Assembly (NCBI RefSeq): GCF_015209745.1
Contig: NZ_CP063657.1
Location: 1,922,001-1,986,000 of the forward strand
Direction: 5' to 3'
Length of the DNA stretch: 64,000 nt
Source of the DNA: Lysobacter avium
GTDB lineage: Bacteria; Pseudomonadota; Gammaproteobacteria; Xanthomonadales; Xanthomonadaceae
The notes under the pieces were generated by a model. It was not told the origin of the DNA and did no database searches. It saw nothing but the letters and a program-made list of their open reading frames with translations. Positions within the stretch are counted from its first letter, which is position 1. The number at the start of each line of letters is the position of its first letter. The translations under genes were made by a program, and so were the position numbers. Positions 47,220 through 58,359 of the stretch are shown piece after piece.

Positions 47220-47870
47220 ATGAACACGTCCCTGTTCGTCGCGTCCCCGCTGCCGGCAAGCCTGTTCAGCGGCGCCCCGCGAGCTTACTCAAACCGCCAC
47301 TCGATCGGCGACTTCGTACCCGACCCGATCCGTCTGGCGCACTTCAACGCCCTGCTTGTACAGATCAGCACCGAACACCCGCAGGTCGATGCCGACCAAC
47401 TGGCCACCGCAGCCCGCGAGCTGATACTCCAGGCCCGGGACGGACGTATCCCCCAGTCCATCCGCGAGCGGATCCGACGCGCCGGCGCCATGGACCTGAT
47501 GCAGTCCGATCCGGAGTGGGAAACCGGGGCTCAAGCGGCGATTGCCGCGGCAACCGCACTGGACTACCTGCATGGCAAGGACACGCTCATACCCCGCAGC
47601 CTGCCGGTGGTGGGCTGGCTGGACGGCGCGGTCGTCGTCGAGACCGCTTGGCCGACGCTGGCCGACGAGGTGCGCGACTACCTCGACTTCTGCCGCCTGC
47701 GCCGCATCGAGGCGCGGTTGCGCGGTGAGGACCGGCGCTATTTCGGTTTCACCCGTGACCAGCTCGACGATGCGCGACTCGCCGAATTTCTCTGGATCGA
47801 GCATTGCCGCAGGACCGGCCGCAGCAGTTACCTGGCCGCGGACGAGGCCGGGCGGTTCCGGGTGAACTGA
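47220..47870 (+). CDS. DUF1232/YkvA-like protein
   Basis: This is a protein of 216 residues without a firm function. The central part, AALDYLHGKDTLIPRSLPVV followed by GWLDGAVVVETAW, resembles the DUF1232 (YkvA) core, in which a short membrane-associated helix pair carries a P-x-DLIP-like motif; here the motif reads KDTLIPRSLP. The rest is helical and charged (ADEVRDYLDFCRLRRIEARLR). ATG 47220 has GAGG upstream; the earlier in-frame start at 47025 has no support. It lies between rnhB and dnaE, which are usually adjacent, so it is an insertion relative to the common order. Confidence 0.6.
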   Translation: MNTSLFVASPLPASLFSGAPRAYSNRHSIGDFVPDPIRLAHFNALLVQISTEHPQVDADQLATAARELILQARDGRIPQSIRERIRRAGAMDLMQSDPEWETGAQAAIAAATALDYLHGKDTLIPRSLPVVGWLDGAVVVETAWPTLADEVRDYLDFCRLRRIEARLRGEDRRYFGFTRDQLDDARLAEFLWIEHCRRTGRSSYLAADEAGRFRVN

Positions 47871-48006
47871 ACGCAGGCGCGTCGCGGACCGACAACCCGC
47901 GACGCGCAGACGCGCGCCGCTGCCGGTGCTCGCTTGTCAAGGCCTTGCCGGGCCGACGGTGGCTGATACTCTGGGCGTTGCCCCAGCCGGTCGGTCCACG
48001 GCACGA

Positions 48007-51000
48007 ATGCCAGCTCGCTTCACCCACCTGCACCTGCACAGCGAATTCTCGCTTGTCGACTCCACCATCCGGGTCAACGAGCTGGTCAAACGCTGCGTGA
48101 TGCTTGGCCAGCCGGCGGTCGCACTGACCGACGTCAACAACCTGTTTGCCGCGGTCAAGTTCTACCGCGCCGCGGAACAGGCCGGAGTCAAGCCGATCCT
48201 AGGCGCGGACGTCGGCCTGGCCGATGGCAACGAGGCGAGCTCTCGCCTGACCCTGCTGTGCCGCGACCACACCGGTTACCTGACCCTGTCGCGCCTGCTC
48301 AGCCGGATGTGGATGGAGGGCCACCGCACCGATAGCGTCGCGCTGCGCCCGGAATGGCTGCGCGAGGACAACGAGGGCCTGTTCGCGCTGGCCGGACGAC
48401 AGAGCCTCGCCGGGCGCATGGCGACCTCGCAGCGGCCCGAGCTGGCCGAGGCGTGGCTGGCGGACTGGCAGGGCATCTTCGATGACCGCCTGCATCTGGA
48501 GCTGACCCGGACCGGGCGCGCCGACGAGCCGGTGTTCAACGAATTCGCGATTCACGCCTCGGCCAAGCGCGGCCTGCCGCTGATCGCCAGCAACGATGTG
48601 CGCTTCCTTGACCGCGACGGCTTCGATGCCCACGAAGCCCGCGTCTGCATCTCCACCGGCCGCGTGCTCGACGACCCCAAGCGGCCGAAGGAGTACAGCG
48701 CCGAGCAGTACCTGAAGTCGTCTGAAGAGATGGCCGAGCTGTTCGCCGATGTCCCGGATGCGATCGACAACGCGCTCGCGCTGGCGACCCGCTGCAACGT
48801 CGAGATGCAGCTGGGCACCTACTACCTGCCCGCGTTCCCGGTGCCCGACGACCACACCATCGAGTCCTGGCTGCGAAGCCAGGCGCACGACGGGCTGGAC
48901 GCGCGGCTGCAGAAGGTGCTGCAGGTCGAGGGCCGGCTCGCAAACGACATGACTCGGCAGGACTACGAGGACCGCCTCGACACCGAGCTGGGCGTCATCC
49001 TGTCGATGGGTTTCCCCGGCTACTTCCTGATCGTTGCGGACTTCATCAACTGGGGCAAGGAACAGGGCATCCCGGTCGGGCCGGGGCGCGGTTCGGGTGC
49101 CGGTTCGCTGGTGGCCTGGGCGTTGGGCATCACCGACCTGGATCCGTTGCCCTACGACCTGCTGTTCGAGCGCTTCCTGAACCCCGAACGCGTGTCGATG
49201 CCCGACTTCGACATCGACTTCTGCATGGACCGCCGCGACGAGGTGATCGACTACGTCGCGCGCAAGTACGGCCGCGACCGGGTCAGCCAGATCATCACCT
49301 ACGGCACCATGGCCGCCAAGGCGGTGGTGCGCGACTGCGGGCGCGTGCTGGGCCATCCCTATGGTTTCGTCGACGGCATCGCCAAGCTGATCCCGATGAC
49401 CCTGGGCGTGAGCCTGCGCGATGCGCTGGGCGAGTCGGAGGCCGCAAAGAAAAACCCAGAGCTGGCATCGGGCGACCTCATCGCGCGCTACCACTCCGAG
49501 GACGATGTCCGCGACCTGCTCGACCTCGCGCTCAGCCTGGAGAACCTGACCCGCAACGCCGGTCGCCATGCCGGCGGCGTGGTGATCGCGCCCTCGCCAC
49601 TGAGCGACTTCTGCCCGCTGTTCGCCGAGCACGATGGCGAGGGACGCGGCAAGACGCCGGTGACCCAGTTCGACAAGGACGACGTGGAATCGGTCGGCCT
49701 GGTGAAGTTCGACTTCCTCGGCCTGCGCACGCTGACGATCATCGACTGGGCGGTGAAGGCGATCAACGTGCGCCGCGCCAGATCCGGCGAGGAACCGCTG
49801 GACATCACGACCCTGCCGCTGGACGACAAGGCCACCTACGAGCTGTTTGCGCGTGGCGAAGGCGTGGCGGTGTTCCAGTTCGAGTCGCGCGGCATGCGCG
49901 AGCTGCTCAAGCGCGCGCGCCCGGACACCTTCGAGGACATCATCGCGCTGGCCGCGCTGTTCCGCCCCGGCCCTCTGGGCTCGGGGATGGACAAGGACTG
50001 GGTCGACCGCAAACACGGCGTGGCCGAGGTCAGCTACCCGCATCCGTCACTGGAGCCGGTGCTGGGCCCGACCTACGGCGTGATCGTGTACCAGGAACAG
50101 GTGATGCAGATCGCCCAGGTCATGGCGGGCTATTCGCTCGGCGGCGCCGACCTGCTGCGCCGCGCGATGGGCAAGAAGAAGCCCGAGGAAATGGCCAAGG
50201 AGCGGGCCAAGTTCGAGGCCGGCTGCCTGGCCAACGGCATCCCGGCCAAGGTCGCCAGCCCGATCTTCGACCTGATGGAGAAGTTCGCCGAGTACGGCTT
50301 CAACAAGTCGCACTCGGCGGCCTATGCGCTGGTCGCCTACCAGACCGCCTGGCTGAAGGTGCACTACCCGGCCGAGTTCATGGCCGCCGTGCTGTCGTCC
50401 GACATGGACAACACCGAGAAGGTCACCGGCTTCCTGGACGAGTGCCGGGCGATGAACCTGCAGGTGTTGCCGCCGGACGTGGATGCCTCGGCGTACATGT
50501 TCGAGGCGGTGGCGCCGGACACCGATGCTGCACCGGCCGACGCCGATGCCAAGCCGCCGGTCGGCACGATCCGCTACGGCCTGGGCGCGGTGAAGGGCGT
50601 GGGTCACGGCGCGTGCGATGCGATCGTGCAGGCGCGCCGCGCCGGCCCCTTCACCGACCTGCTGGATTTCTGCAAGCGGGTGGAAGGCGGCAAGCTCAAC
50701 CGCCGCGCGCTGGAAGCGCTGACCCGCGCCGGCGCCCTGGACAAGCTGGGAAAGAATCGCGCCAGCCTGATGCTGCAACTGCCCGAGGTGGTCCGCGCGA
50801 CCGACCAGCTGGCCCGCGAGCGCGAGGCCGGACAGGTCAGTCTGTTCGGCGGGGATGGTGGCGGCGGTGATGCCAGTCCGGCGCTGCACATCGAGCTGCG
50901 CGAGACCGATGAATTTCCGCTGGGCCAGCTGCTGGCCGGCGAGCGCGAGACCCTGGGCCACTACCTCAGCGGGCACCCCTTCGATCCCTACCGCGACGAG

Positions 51001-51594
51001 CTGCTGGACCTGATCGGCCACGACCTGGGCGCGCTGGAGCGGATCTGGGAGTCGCGCCCGGAAAGCGCGCGCAGCGGCTGGCGCCCGGAGCTGGACACGG
51101 TCGTCGCCGGCCAGGTGGTCGCGCTGCGCAAAAAGGGCGACAGTCAGATGTTCGTGCAGATCGAGGACGGCAACGGCCGCCTCGAAGTCGCGTTCTTCTC
51201 CGAGACCTACACCGACTTCGCGCCGCTGCTGACCCGCGATCGCCTGCTGGTGATCAAGGGCGGCCTGCGCGAGGACGCCTTCAGCGGCGGTTTTGCGCTC
51301 AAGGCCGAGCGCTGCTGGGACTACAACCAGGTCTGCGCCGATTACGCCAAACGGCTGTCGCTGCGGCTGGACCTGCAGGTGCCCGGCACCTGGCAGCGGG
51401 TGGATGCGCTGCTGGCCCGTCATCGTCCCGGCGGCGCCAGGGTCCGGCTCGACCTCCTGCTGCCCGCTGCCGCTGGCATGGTCGACCTGCCGGCCGCCGG
51501 ATCGGTGCGGGTAGACGCGGAACTTGCCGGCCTGCTCCGCGCGGAACCCGGCGTGCGGGCGGTGAAGCTCGCGCTGGACCGGCCCTGGGGCTGA
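48007..51594 (+). CDS. dnaE: DNA polymerase III alpha subunit
   Basis: DnaE is the replicative polymerase catalytic subunit. The 1195-residue protein has an N-terminal PHP domain (FTHLHLHSEFSLVDST) and the C-family polymerase core. Catalytic aspartates D400 and D402 lie in MPDFDIDF, and GPGRGSGAGSLVAW comes just before. A helix-hairpin-helix region, an OB fold (VVAGQVVALRKKGDSQMFVQ) and a C-terminal tau-contacting domain follow. The internal clamp-binding motif is QVSLF (943-947). Length is normal for DnaE1. ATG 48007 gives the family start MPARFTHLHLH; the longer frame to 47926 is not conserved-looking. Confidence 0.97.
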   Translation: MPARFTHLHLHSEFSLVDSTIRVNELVKRCVMLGQPAVALTDVNNLFAAVKFYRAAEQAGVKPILGADVGLADGNEASSRLTLLCRDHTGYLTLSRLLSRMWMEGHRTDSVALRPEWLREDNEGLFALAGRQSLAGRMATSQRPELAEAWLADWQGIFDDRLHLELTRTGRADEPVFNEFAIHASAKRGLPLIASNDVRFLDRDGFDAHEARVCISTGRVLDDPKRPKEYSAEQYLKSSEEMAELFADVPDAIDNALALATRCNVEMQLGTYYLPAFPVPDDHTIESWLRSQAHDGLDARLQKVLQVEGRLANDMTRQDYEDRLDTELGVILSMGFPGYFLIVADFINWGKEQGIPVGPGRGSGAGSLVAWALGITDLDPLPYDLLFERFLNPERVSMPDFDIDFCMDRRDEVIDYVARKYGRDRVSQIITYGTMAAKAVVRDCGRVLGHPYGFVDGIAKLIPMTLGVSLRDALGESEAAKKNPELASGDLIARYHSEDDVRDLLDLALSLENLTRNAGRHAGGVVIAPSPLSDFCPLFAEHDGEGRGKTPVTQFDKDDVESVGLVKFDFLGLRTLTIIDWAVKAINVRRARSGEEPLDITTLPLDDKATYELFARGEGVAVFQFESRGMRELLKRARPDTFEDIIALAALFRPGPLGSGMDKDWVDRKHGVAEVSYPHPSLEPVLGPTYGVIVYQEQVMQIAQVMAGYSLGGADLLRRAMGKKKPEEMAKERAKFEAGCLANGIPAKVASPIFDLMEKFAEYGFNKSHSAAYALVAYQTAWLKVHYPAEFMAAVLSSDMDNTEKVTGFLDECRAMNLQVLPPDVDASAYMFEAVAPDTDAAPADADAKPPVGTIRYGLGAVKGVGHGACDAIVQARRAGPFTDLLDFCKRVEGGKLNRRALEALTRAGALDKLGKNRASLMLQLPEVVRATDQLAREREAGQVSLFGGDGGGGDASPALHIELRETDEFPLGQLLAGERETLGHYLSGHPFDPYRDELLDLIGHDLGALERIWESRPESARSGWRPELDTVVAGQVVALRKKGDSQMFVQIEDGNGRLEVAFFSETYTDFAPLLTRDRLLVIKGGLREDAFSGGFALKAERCWDYNQVCADYAKRLSLRLDLQVPGTWQRVDALLARHRPGGARVRLDLLLPAAAGMVDLPAAGSVRVDAELAGLLRAEPGVRAVKLALDRPWG

Positions 51595-51702
51595 ACGGGT
51601 AGCGCACACCTCCGCGTGCGCTGTGGCTTGCGGCGTCCGCGCAGAGGGGTCGGTTAGACTGTCGCCTTCACGGCAGTACGGCTGCCCGAGCCCAGGCATC
51701 CC

Positions 51703-52662
51703 ATGAACCCGAACTACCTCGATTTCGAACAACCCATCGCCGACCTGGAAGCCAAGATCCAGGAGCTGCGCCAGGCCAGCCGCGGGTCCGCGGTGGATGC
51801 CGACAGCGAAGTCCATACCCTGCAGGACAAGCTGCGCAAGCGCACCGCGCAGATCTTCCGCGACCTCACGCCGTGGCAGGTATCGCAGCTGGCCCGGCAT
51901 CCCGCGCGCCCGCATACCAACGACTACATCCGGGTGATGTGCGACGAGTTCCAGGAGTTGGCCGGCGACCGCGCCTATCGCGACGACCCGGCCATCGTCG
52001 GCGGCCTGGGTCGGATTGGCGGGCGACCGGTGGTGATCATCGGCCATGAGAAGGGCCGCGATACCAAGAGCAAGGTGCGGCGTAACTTCGGCATGCCACG
52101 GCCCGAGGGCTATCGCAAGGCGCTGCGCCTGATGAAGCTGGCCGAGCGTTTCCAGCTGCCGGTGCTGACCTTTATTGATACGCCAGGCGCGTACCCGGGC
52201 ATCGGCGCCGAAGAGCGCGGCCAGTCGGAAGCCATCGCCCGCAACCTGCTGGAAATGGCCGAGCTGAAAGTCCCGATCATCTGCACGATCATCGGCGAGG
52301 GCGGCTCCGGCGGTGCGCTGGCGATCGGTGTGGGCGACTGCACGGTGATGCTCGAGCACAGCACCTACTCGGTGATTTCACCGGAGGGCTGCGCCTCGAT
52401 CCTGTGGAAGGACCCGGCCAAGGCCAAGGACGCCGCCGAGCAGCTGGGCCTGACCGCCAAGCGCCTGCACGGGCTGGGCCTGATCGACAAGGTCGTGCGC
52501 GAGCCCACGGGCGGTGCGCATCGCAACCCACGCCAGATCGCGACCCGGCTCAAGGCGGTCCTGCTCAACGAGCTGGACACGCTGCAGGCCATGCCGGTGG
52601 ACGAGTTGCTGCAGCAGCGCTATGAGCGGCTACGCGATTACGGCGCGTACGAAGCGGCATAA
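51703..52662 (+). CDS. accA: Acetyl-CoA carboxylase carboxyltransferase subunit alpha
   Basis: AccA, with AccD, transfers the carboxyl group from biotin to acetyl-CoA in the first step of fatty acid synthesis. The 319-residue protein begins [19 protein letters not shown] and shows [71 protein letters not shown] and [16 protein letters not shown]. Length equals E. coli AccA. It follows dnaE by 108 bp, with TTAGACT upstream as a possible own -10. Confidence 0.97.
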   Translation: MNPNYLDFEQPIADLEAKIQELRQASRGSAVDADSEVHTLQDKLRKRTAQIFRDLTPWQVSQLARHPARPHTNDYIRVMCDEFQELAGDRAYRDDPAIVGGLGRIGGRPVVIIGHEKGRDTKSKVRRNFGMPRPEGYRKALRLMKLAERFQLPVLTFIDTPGAYPGIGAEERGQSEAIARNLLEMAELKVPIICTIIGEGGSGGALAIGVGDCTVMLEHSTYSVISPEGCASILWKDPAKAKDAAEQLGLTAKRLHGLGLIDKVVREPTGGAHRNPRQIATRLKAVLLNELDTLQAMPVDELLQQRYERLRDYGAYEAA

Positions 52663-52731
52663 CCCGGCCCGACGAGCTCCGAATCGCGGCTCAGCGAGTC
52701 GCGGCCGACTCCGGCATACGCTTCTGCCGCG

Positions 52732-53820
<1,089 letters not shown>

Positions 53821-53922
53821 TCAACGTTAACAAGCACGACGGTACGCGCGCGTCACGGGGCGGCGTGACGGCCCGGCGTCGGGGGCCCGGCCGCAAGTAT
53901 TGCGCCGTGGCACCATTTGCCC

Positions 53923-55239
53923 ATGCACACGCCCAGTTCCCGGCCGGCCGCAGCTCTCCCCGGCCAGCCCTTCCACGACCGCCCCGACGCGCCGCTGCTG
54001 GTCGGCTTCAGCGGTGGGCTGGATTCCACCGTGCTGCTGCATGCGCTGGCCAGCAATGCGGCCGTTCGTGCGCGCGGACTGCGCGCCGTGCACATCCACC
54101 ACGGCCTTCAGGCCGATGCCGACCGTTGGAGCGCGCACTGCGAGGCGGCATGTCACTCGCTCGGGATTGCGCTGGACACGATCCGGGTCGCGGTGCGGGC
54201 TGATGGAGCGGGTACGGAGGCCGCGGCGCGTGATGCGCGGCATGCGGCATTCGGCGGTCTGATGGCGCGCGGGGAGGTGCTGGTGCTGGGCCACCACCGC
54301 GACGACCAGGCCGAGACTTTCCTGCTGCGCGCGTTGCGTGGATCGGGCGTGGACGGCCTCGCGTCGATCCGGCGCTGGCGGGAGTTTGGCCCGGGACGGC
54401 TGTGGCGACCGCTGCTGGATACCTCGCGCGAGACGCTGCTGTCCTATGCGACCGCGCACGGCCTCGACTGGATCGAGGACCCCAGCAACACCGATTGCAG
54501 TTTCGATCGCAATTTCCTGCGCCAGCAGGTCCTGCCGCTGCTGCGCTCGCGTTGGCCGCATGCCGAATCGGCGTTCGCGCGTTCCGCCACCCTGTGCGGG
54601 GAAGCACAGCAGCTGCTGGAAGAAGAGGACGCGGCTGCGCTGGTCGCGAGCACGGGCGAAAGCCCGCGAGTGCTCTCACGCGCTGCGCTGCGCACCCTCC
54701 CCGACGCTCGCCGTGCGCGCGTGCTGCGACGCTGGGTCGCCGGACTCGAACTGCCCCCACTGCCGGCACACGGCGTGGCACGCATCGAGGCGGACCTGCT
54801 GCACGCACGCCCCGATGCCTCGGCGCGCCTCCAGTGGAACGACGCGGTGATCCACGCCTGGCGCGATGGGCTGCACGCGGGCAGGGTGCTGGACGAAATG
54901 CCGATTGGCTGGACCGCAGTTTGGGACGGCGGCGAGCCGTTGAAGCTCCCACACGGCGAGTTGACCCTGGACGGCGCACCGCTCCTGCCATGGCCCGGCC
55001 TGGTCACGGCCCGGCGTGGAGGCGAGCGGATCACCCTGCCGGGCCGCACCCACAGCCACTCGCTGAAGCACCTGCTCCAGGTTCTGGATGTTCCGCCGTG
55101 GCAACGAGACGGCCTGCCCTTGTTGAAGAACACTGGCGGCGCGGTGCTGGCCGTGGCCGACCTGGCCTACGCAGCGGAGTTCGCCGCCTGGCTGGACCTG
55201 CACGGCGCCCGCCTGCGGTGGCTGCCGACCGATCATTGA
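53923..55239 (+). CDS. tilS: tRNA(Ile)-lysidine synthetase
   Basis: TilS converts C34 of the tRNA-Ile with CAT anticodon to lysidine so that it reads AUA; it is essential in most bacteria. The 438-residue protein has the PP-loop [16 protein letters not shown] (27-42, SGGLDS), [28 protein letters not shown] and [15 protein letters not shown], followed by TilS C-terminal domains 1 and 2 ([19 protein letters not shown]). Size equals E. coli TilS (432). ATG 53923 is preferred to a TTG two codons upstream. xseB follows with a 62-bp gap. Confidence 0.95.
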   Translation: MHTPSSRPAAALPGQPFHDRPDAPLLVGFSGGLDSTVLLHALASNAAVRARGLRAVHIHHGLQADADRWSAHCEAACHSLGIALDTIRVAVRADGAGTEAAARDARHAAFGGLMARGEVLVLGHHRDDQAETFLLRALRGSGVDGLASIRRWREFGPGRLWRPLLDTSRETLLSYATAHGLDWIEDPSNTDCSFDRNFLRQQVLPLLRSRWPHAESAFARSATLCGEAQQLLEEEDAAALVASTGESPRVLSRAALRTLPDARRARVLRRWVAGLELPPLPAHGVARIEADLLHARPDASARLQWNDAVIHAWRDGLHAGRVLDEMPIGWTAVWDGGEPLKLPHGELTLDGAPLLPWPGLVTARRGGERITLPGRTHSHSLKHLLQVLDVPPWQRDGLPLLKNTGGAVLAVADLAYAAEFAAWLDLHGARLRWLPTDH

Positions 55240-55301
55240 CCCTCATCAGCCGGGGCACACATTGCATTGACCCTCCGCGCGCGCTGGCCGACACTGCACG
55301 G

Positions 55302-55574
55302 ATGCCCCGCAAACCCGATACCGAAGCTTCGCCCGTTGCCCATTTCGAAACCTCGCTGGATGCACTCGAACAGCTGGTCGACAAAATGGAAAAGGGCGAC
55401 CTGAGCCTGGAAGAATCGCTGGCCGCCTACGAACGTGGCGTCGGCTTGTACCGCAGTTGCCAGACCGCGCTGGAGCAGGCCGAGCTGCGCGTGCGCCTGC
55501 TCAGCGACCCGCAGGATCCCGACAGCGGCGAGGAATTCCATCCCCTGCCCGATCCTTCCGCGCCCGATGCCTGA
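55302..55574 (+). CDS. xseB: Exodeoxyribonuclease VII small subunit
   Basis: XseB combines with XseA to form the single-strand-specific exonuclease VII. The 90-residue protein shows the family helical pair [19 protein letters not shown] and [20 protein letters not shown], followed by [12 protein letters not shown], then an acidic tail. Length is typical (about 80). ATG 55302 is preceded by weak ribosome-site sequence only. The ispA ATG lies inside its last codons, the same arrangement as in E. coli xseB-ispA. xseA is not in the window. Confidence 0.95.
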   Translation: MPRKPDTEASPVAHFETSLDALEQLVDKMEKGDLSLEESLAAYERGVGLYRSCQTALEQAELRVRLLSDPQDPDSGEEFHPLPDPSAPDA

Positions 55575-56448
55575 GACGCGTCTGGCGCAGTGGCGGGAGC
55601 GGATCGACCTCGCCCTCGCCGCGGCACTGCCGAGCGCCGACAGCGGCCCCGGCCGCCTGCACGCGGCCATGCAACACGCCGCGCTGCTGGGTGGCAAGCG
55701 CATGCGGCCGCTGCTGGTCTACGCCGCCGGCGACCTGTGCGGCGCGGATCCCGCCGCCCTCGACGCCCCGGCGGTGGCGATCGAACTGATCCACGCCTAC
55801 TCGCTGGTGCATGACGACCTGCCGGCGATGGATGACGACGACCTGCGCCGCAACCAACCGACGGTGCACATCGCCTTTGACGAGGCCACCGCGATCCTCG
55901 CCGGTGATGCCCTGCAGACCCAGGCCTTCAGCGTTCTCGCTGATGCGCCGGTAACGGACGCGATCCGGGTCGCCCTGATGCGCACGCTCGCCCTTGCAGC
56001 CGGAAGCAGGGGCATGTGCGGCGGGCAGGCGCTGGACCTGGCCGCCACCGGCAATGGCGGCGCCATCGGGATCGAGGCACTGGAGCATCTGCATGCACTC
56101 AAGACCGGGGCCTTGATCCGCGCCGCTGTGCGCATGGGAGCGCTGTGCGGCAACGCAGGTACGGATGATCTCGCGCGGCTGGATGCCTACGCTGATGCCC
56201 TCGGCCTGGCGTTCCAGGTCCGCGACGACATCCTCGACGTCGAGGGCGACAGCGACACGCTGGGCAAGACAGCGGGCAAGGACGCCGCCCAGGACAAGGC
56301 CACCTTTCCTGCGCTGCTGGGAATGGAGGCCTCGCAAGCCCGCCTGCAGGCGCTCGCCGCGCGCATGGACGATGCGCTGGAGCCGTTTGGTGAGCGCGCC
56401 GGCATGCTCGCCACCCTCGGGCGCCAGGCAGTGCAGCGCAGCTTCTGA
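55567..56448 (+). CDS. ispA: Farnesyl diphosphate synthase
   Basis: IspA condenses IPP with DMAPP and then GPP to give farnesyl diphosphate, the primer used by UppS and other polyprenyl synthases. The 293-residue protein has [14 protein letters not shown], the first aspartate-rich motif DDLPAMD (83-89, DD-x4-D) and the second [24 protein letters not shown] is the lysine-threonine block, and [16 protein letters not shown] is typical of bacterial short-chain synthases. Residues before the first motif (AYSL) fit a C15 product. The ATG overlaps the xseB stop region by eight bases. Confidence 0.96.
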   Translation: MPETRLAQWRERIDLALAAALPSADSGPGRLHAAMQHAALLGGKRMRPLLVYAAGDLCGADPAALDAPAVAIELIHAYSLVHDDLPAMDDDDLRRNQPTVHIAFDEATAILAGDALQTQAFSVLADAPVTDAIRVALMRTLALAAGSRGMCGGQALDLAATGNGGAIGIEALEHLHALKTGALIRAAVRMGALCGNAGTDDLARLDAYADALGLAFQVRDDILDVEGDSDTLGKTAGKDAAQDKATFPALLGMEASQARLQALAARMDDALEPFGERAGMLATLGRQAVQRSF

Positions 56449-56511
56449 CCGGTTTCGTCCCCAAGCCTCGTAAGTGGAGGGGACAAGGGTTCCGTCAAGG
56501 AAGGTAGCGCG

Positions 56512-58359
56512 ATGGGCAACCGCCCGGGCCATGCGGTACTGGCATGGCTGCATACACGCATGGCAACGCTGGGCGTCCGCGCGATGGACGCCTGGACCGT
56601 CGTCCTGCGTGGCTACCGACGCCCGCTGGCCTGGCTGACGCTGCGGCTGCGCTTTGCCTTCTTCCCGCTGCTGGCGGTCGCCGCGATTGGCTGGTTGGCG
56701 TGGGACTGGACCCACGAACGTTCGCTGGATGCTGCCGAGGACGCGATCTTCGACCAGGTGCTTCAGTGGCGCCCCGTTGAGCCGACACCGTCGGGCCGGG
56801 TGGTGGTGGTCGAGATCGATGACTGCTCCATCGACTACTTCCGCAGCGTCGGTGAAGGCGGCTGGCCATGGAGCCGCGCACGCCACGCCGACCTGATCGA
56901 CGGGCTCGACCGCGCCGGCGTGCGCGGGGTCGGCTTCGACGTGCTCTTCGCCGATCGCTCCGGGCAGGACCCCCAAGGTGACCTTGTGCTGGAAGAAATG
57001 GCGAAAGCCGGTGAAGGCCGGTTCCTGTTCGCCGCCTCGCGCCTGCACCGCGATTTCGACGCGCGGGCACCGCTCACCGCCGACCTCGCCCCCGCGGCGT
57101 ATCCACGCACGCGCAACGCGGCCACCCCCGGGCCGACGGTCGCGCTGATGTTGCCCTATGGCGAGGCCATGGCGCGCCACAGCGCGCTGGTCAATGTCGC
57201 CCGTGCCGAGGACGGCGTGGTGCGCGACGTGCTGCTCTACCTGGAGGCGGGCGACTGGAGCATCCCCGCGCTGCCCTTGCGCCTGGCCGCCCTGGCGGAT
57301 CACCCAATCGCAGCGGTTCGCCATCCGCGCAAGCCCTTGCTGCGCGTCAACTGGCGGACCCGCTCGCAACTGCCCTACGCCAGTGCGGCCGACATCATCG
57401 AACAACGCCCGATCTGCCACTCCGACGCCCACCCCATGCCATCGTTGACCGACACCGTGGCGCTGGTCGGTTACACCGCGGCGGGCATCAACGACGTCAA
57501 GCCCACCCCGGTCAACCGCGCGATGCCGGGGGTGGAAGTGCTCGCCGAGGCGACCGAGGCGCTGGTGGCCGGAAGCGCGATCCGCATGCCGCCGGGATGG
57601 GTGAAATACGTGCTCGCCGCGTTGGCGACCCTGCTGACCACGGTGGTCTTCTGGCGCGGGCAGCCGCACAAGGACGTGGATTCGGTGTTCGTGGCGATCA
57701 ACGCGCTGCTGTTGCTGCTTGCCTTTGCCGGGCTGACGTTGTTCGGGTTTTTCCTCGACATCTTCGCCAGCGTGGGCTTCATCAGCCTGTGTTTCGGCGC
57801 ATGCAGGATGTACTCGGGCGTGCAGCGCGGACGCGCGGACGGCAACAGCGACTACACCGCCGAGCACGATCCGGCCGCCGAGCCATGGACGGCGGTGGTG
57901 CGCCTGCGCCTGCTGCCGGATGCCAGCCTGTCGGCGCGCAGCTACAAGGTCCGGCGGCGCGAGTACCGGCGCGTGCTGCGCCGCTACGTGTATGCCGAAG
58001 AAGGCATAGTCATGATCGACGGCATCGTGGAGCGCAAGCACGTCATGACGGCCATGCTGGACGACATCGTGATGCTGCTGTGGAACGGCCGCAGCGAGAT
58101 GGCGTTGCGCGACCGGGTCCGCAAGGACCTGGATGGCCTGCAGTCGGAGCTTCTGCGCTATCCCAACGCTCCGGCCGCCAGTGCGCAGCTCGCGATCAGT
58201 CTTGCGATGGCGGAAACCGGGGGCGCCAGCCCCGGGGAGCGCCGACTGAAACTGCACAGCCTGCTTGGCCAGGACTTCAACCAACTCCCCGAGCGGCCGC
58301 TGGCAGCCGCCAACACCTTCCTGGATACGGGCCCCGCGCCCGATGGAGAAACCAAATGA
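56512..58359 (+). CDS. CHASE2-domain membrane protein without recognised output domain
   Basis: This predicted sensor-like protein of 615 residues has one N-terminal membrane helix (about 45-65) and then an extracytoplasmic CHASE2 domain (about 70-360). That domain contains VVVVEIDDCSIDYF, GGWPWSRARHADLIDGL, GVRGVGFDVLFADRS and PGVEVLAEATEALVAGSAI. Three membrane helices follow (about 365-440), the usual CHASE2 topology. The remaining 175 residues are cytoplasmic and show no GGDEF, kinase, cyclase or HATPase motif; the segment RLRLLPDASLSARSYKVRRR suggests a small beta-rich domain of unknown type. A GGGGACAAGGGT-rich leader precedes ATG 56512. It overlaps the M48 protease gene at ATGA, so the two are translationally coupled. 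Confidence 0.85.
   Translation: MGNRPGHAVLAWLHTRMATLGVRAMDAWTVVLRGYRRPLAWLTLRLRFAFFPLLAVAAIGWLAWDWTHERSLDAAEDAIFDQVLQWRPVEPTPSGRVVVVEIDDCSIDYFRSVGEGGWPWSRARHADLIDGLDRAGVRGVGFDVLFADRSGQDPQGDLVLEEMAKAGEGRFLFAASRLHRDFDARAPLTADLAPAAYPRTRNAATPGPTVALMLPYGEAMARHSALVNVARAEDGVVRDVLLYLEAGDWSIPALPLRLAALADHPIAAVRHPRKPLLRVNWRTRSQLPYASAADIIEQRPICHSDAHPMPSLTDTVALVGYTAAGINDVKPTPVNRAMPGVEVLAEATEALVAGSAIRMPPGWVKYVLAALATLLTTVVFWRGQPHKDVDSVFVAINALLLLLAFAGLTLFGFFLDIFASVGFISLCFGACRMYSGVQRGRADGNSDYTAEHDPAAEPWTAVVRLRLLPDASLSARSYKVRRREYRRVLRRYVYAEEGIVMIDGIVERKHVMTAMLDDIVMLLWNGRSEMALRDRVRKDLDGLQSELLRYPNAPAASAQLAISLAMAETGGASPGERRLKLHSLLGQDFNQLPERPLAAANTFLDTGPAPDGETK

Noticed and set aside
50047..52359. 770-codon minus-strand ORF
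   Set aside because: It is antisense to dnaE and accA and has no recognisable domain.
55501..58284. 927-codon minus-strand ORF
   Set aside because: It is antisense to xseB, ispA and the CHASE2 gene; composition is His/Gln/Arg-rich, as usual for shadow frames.
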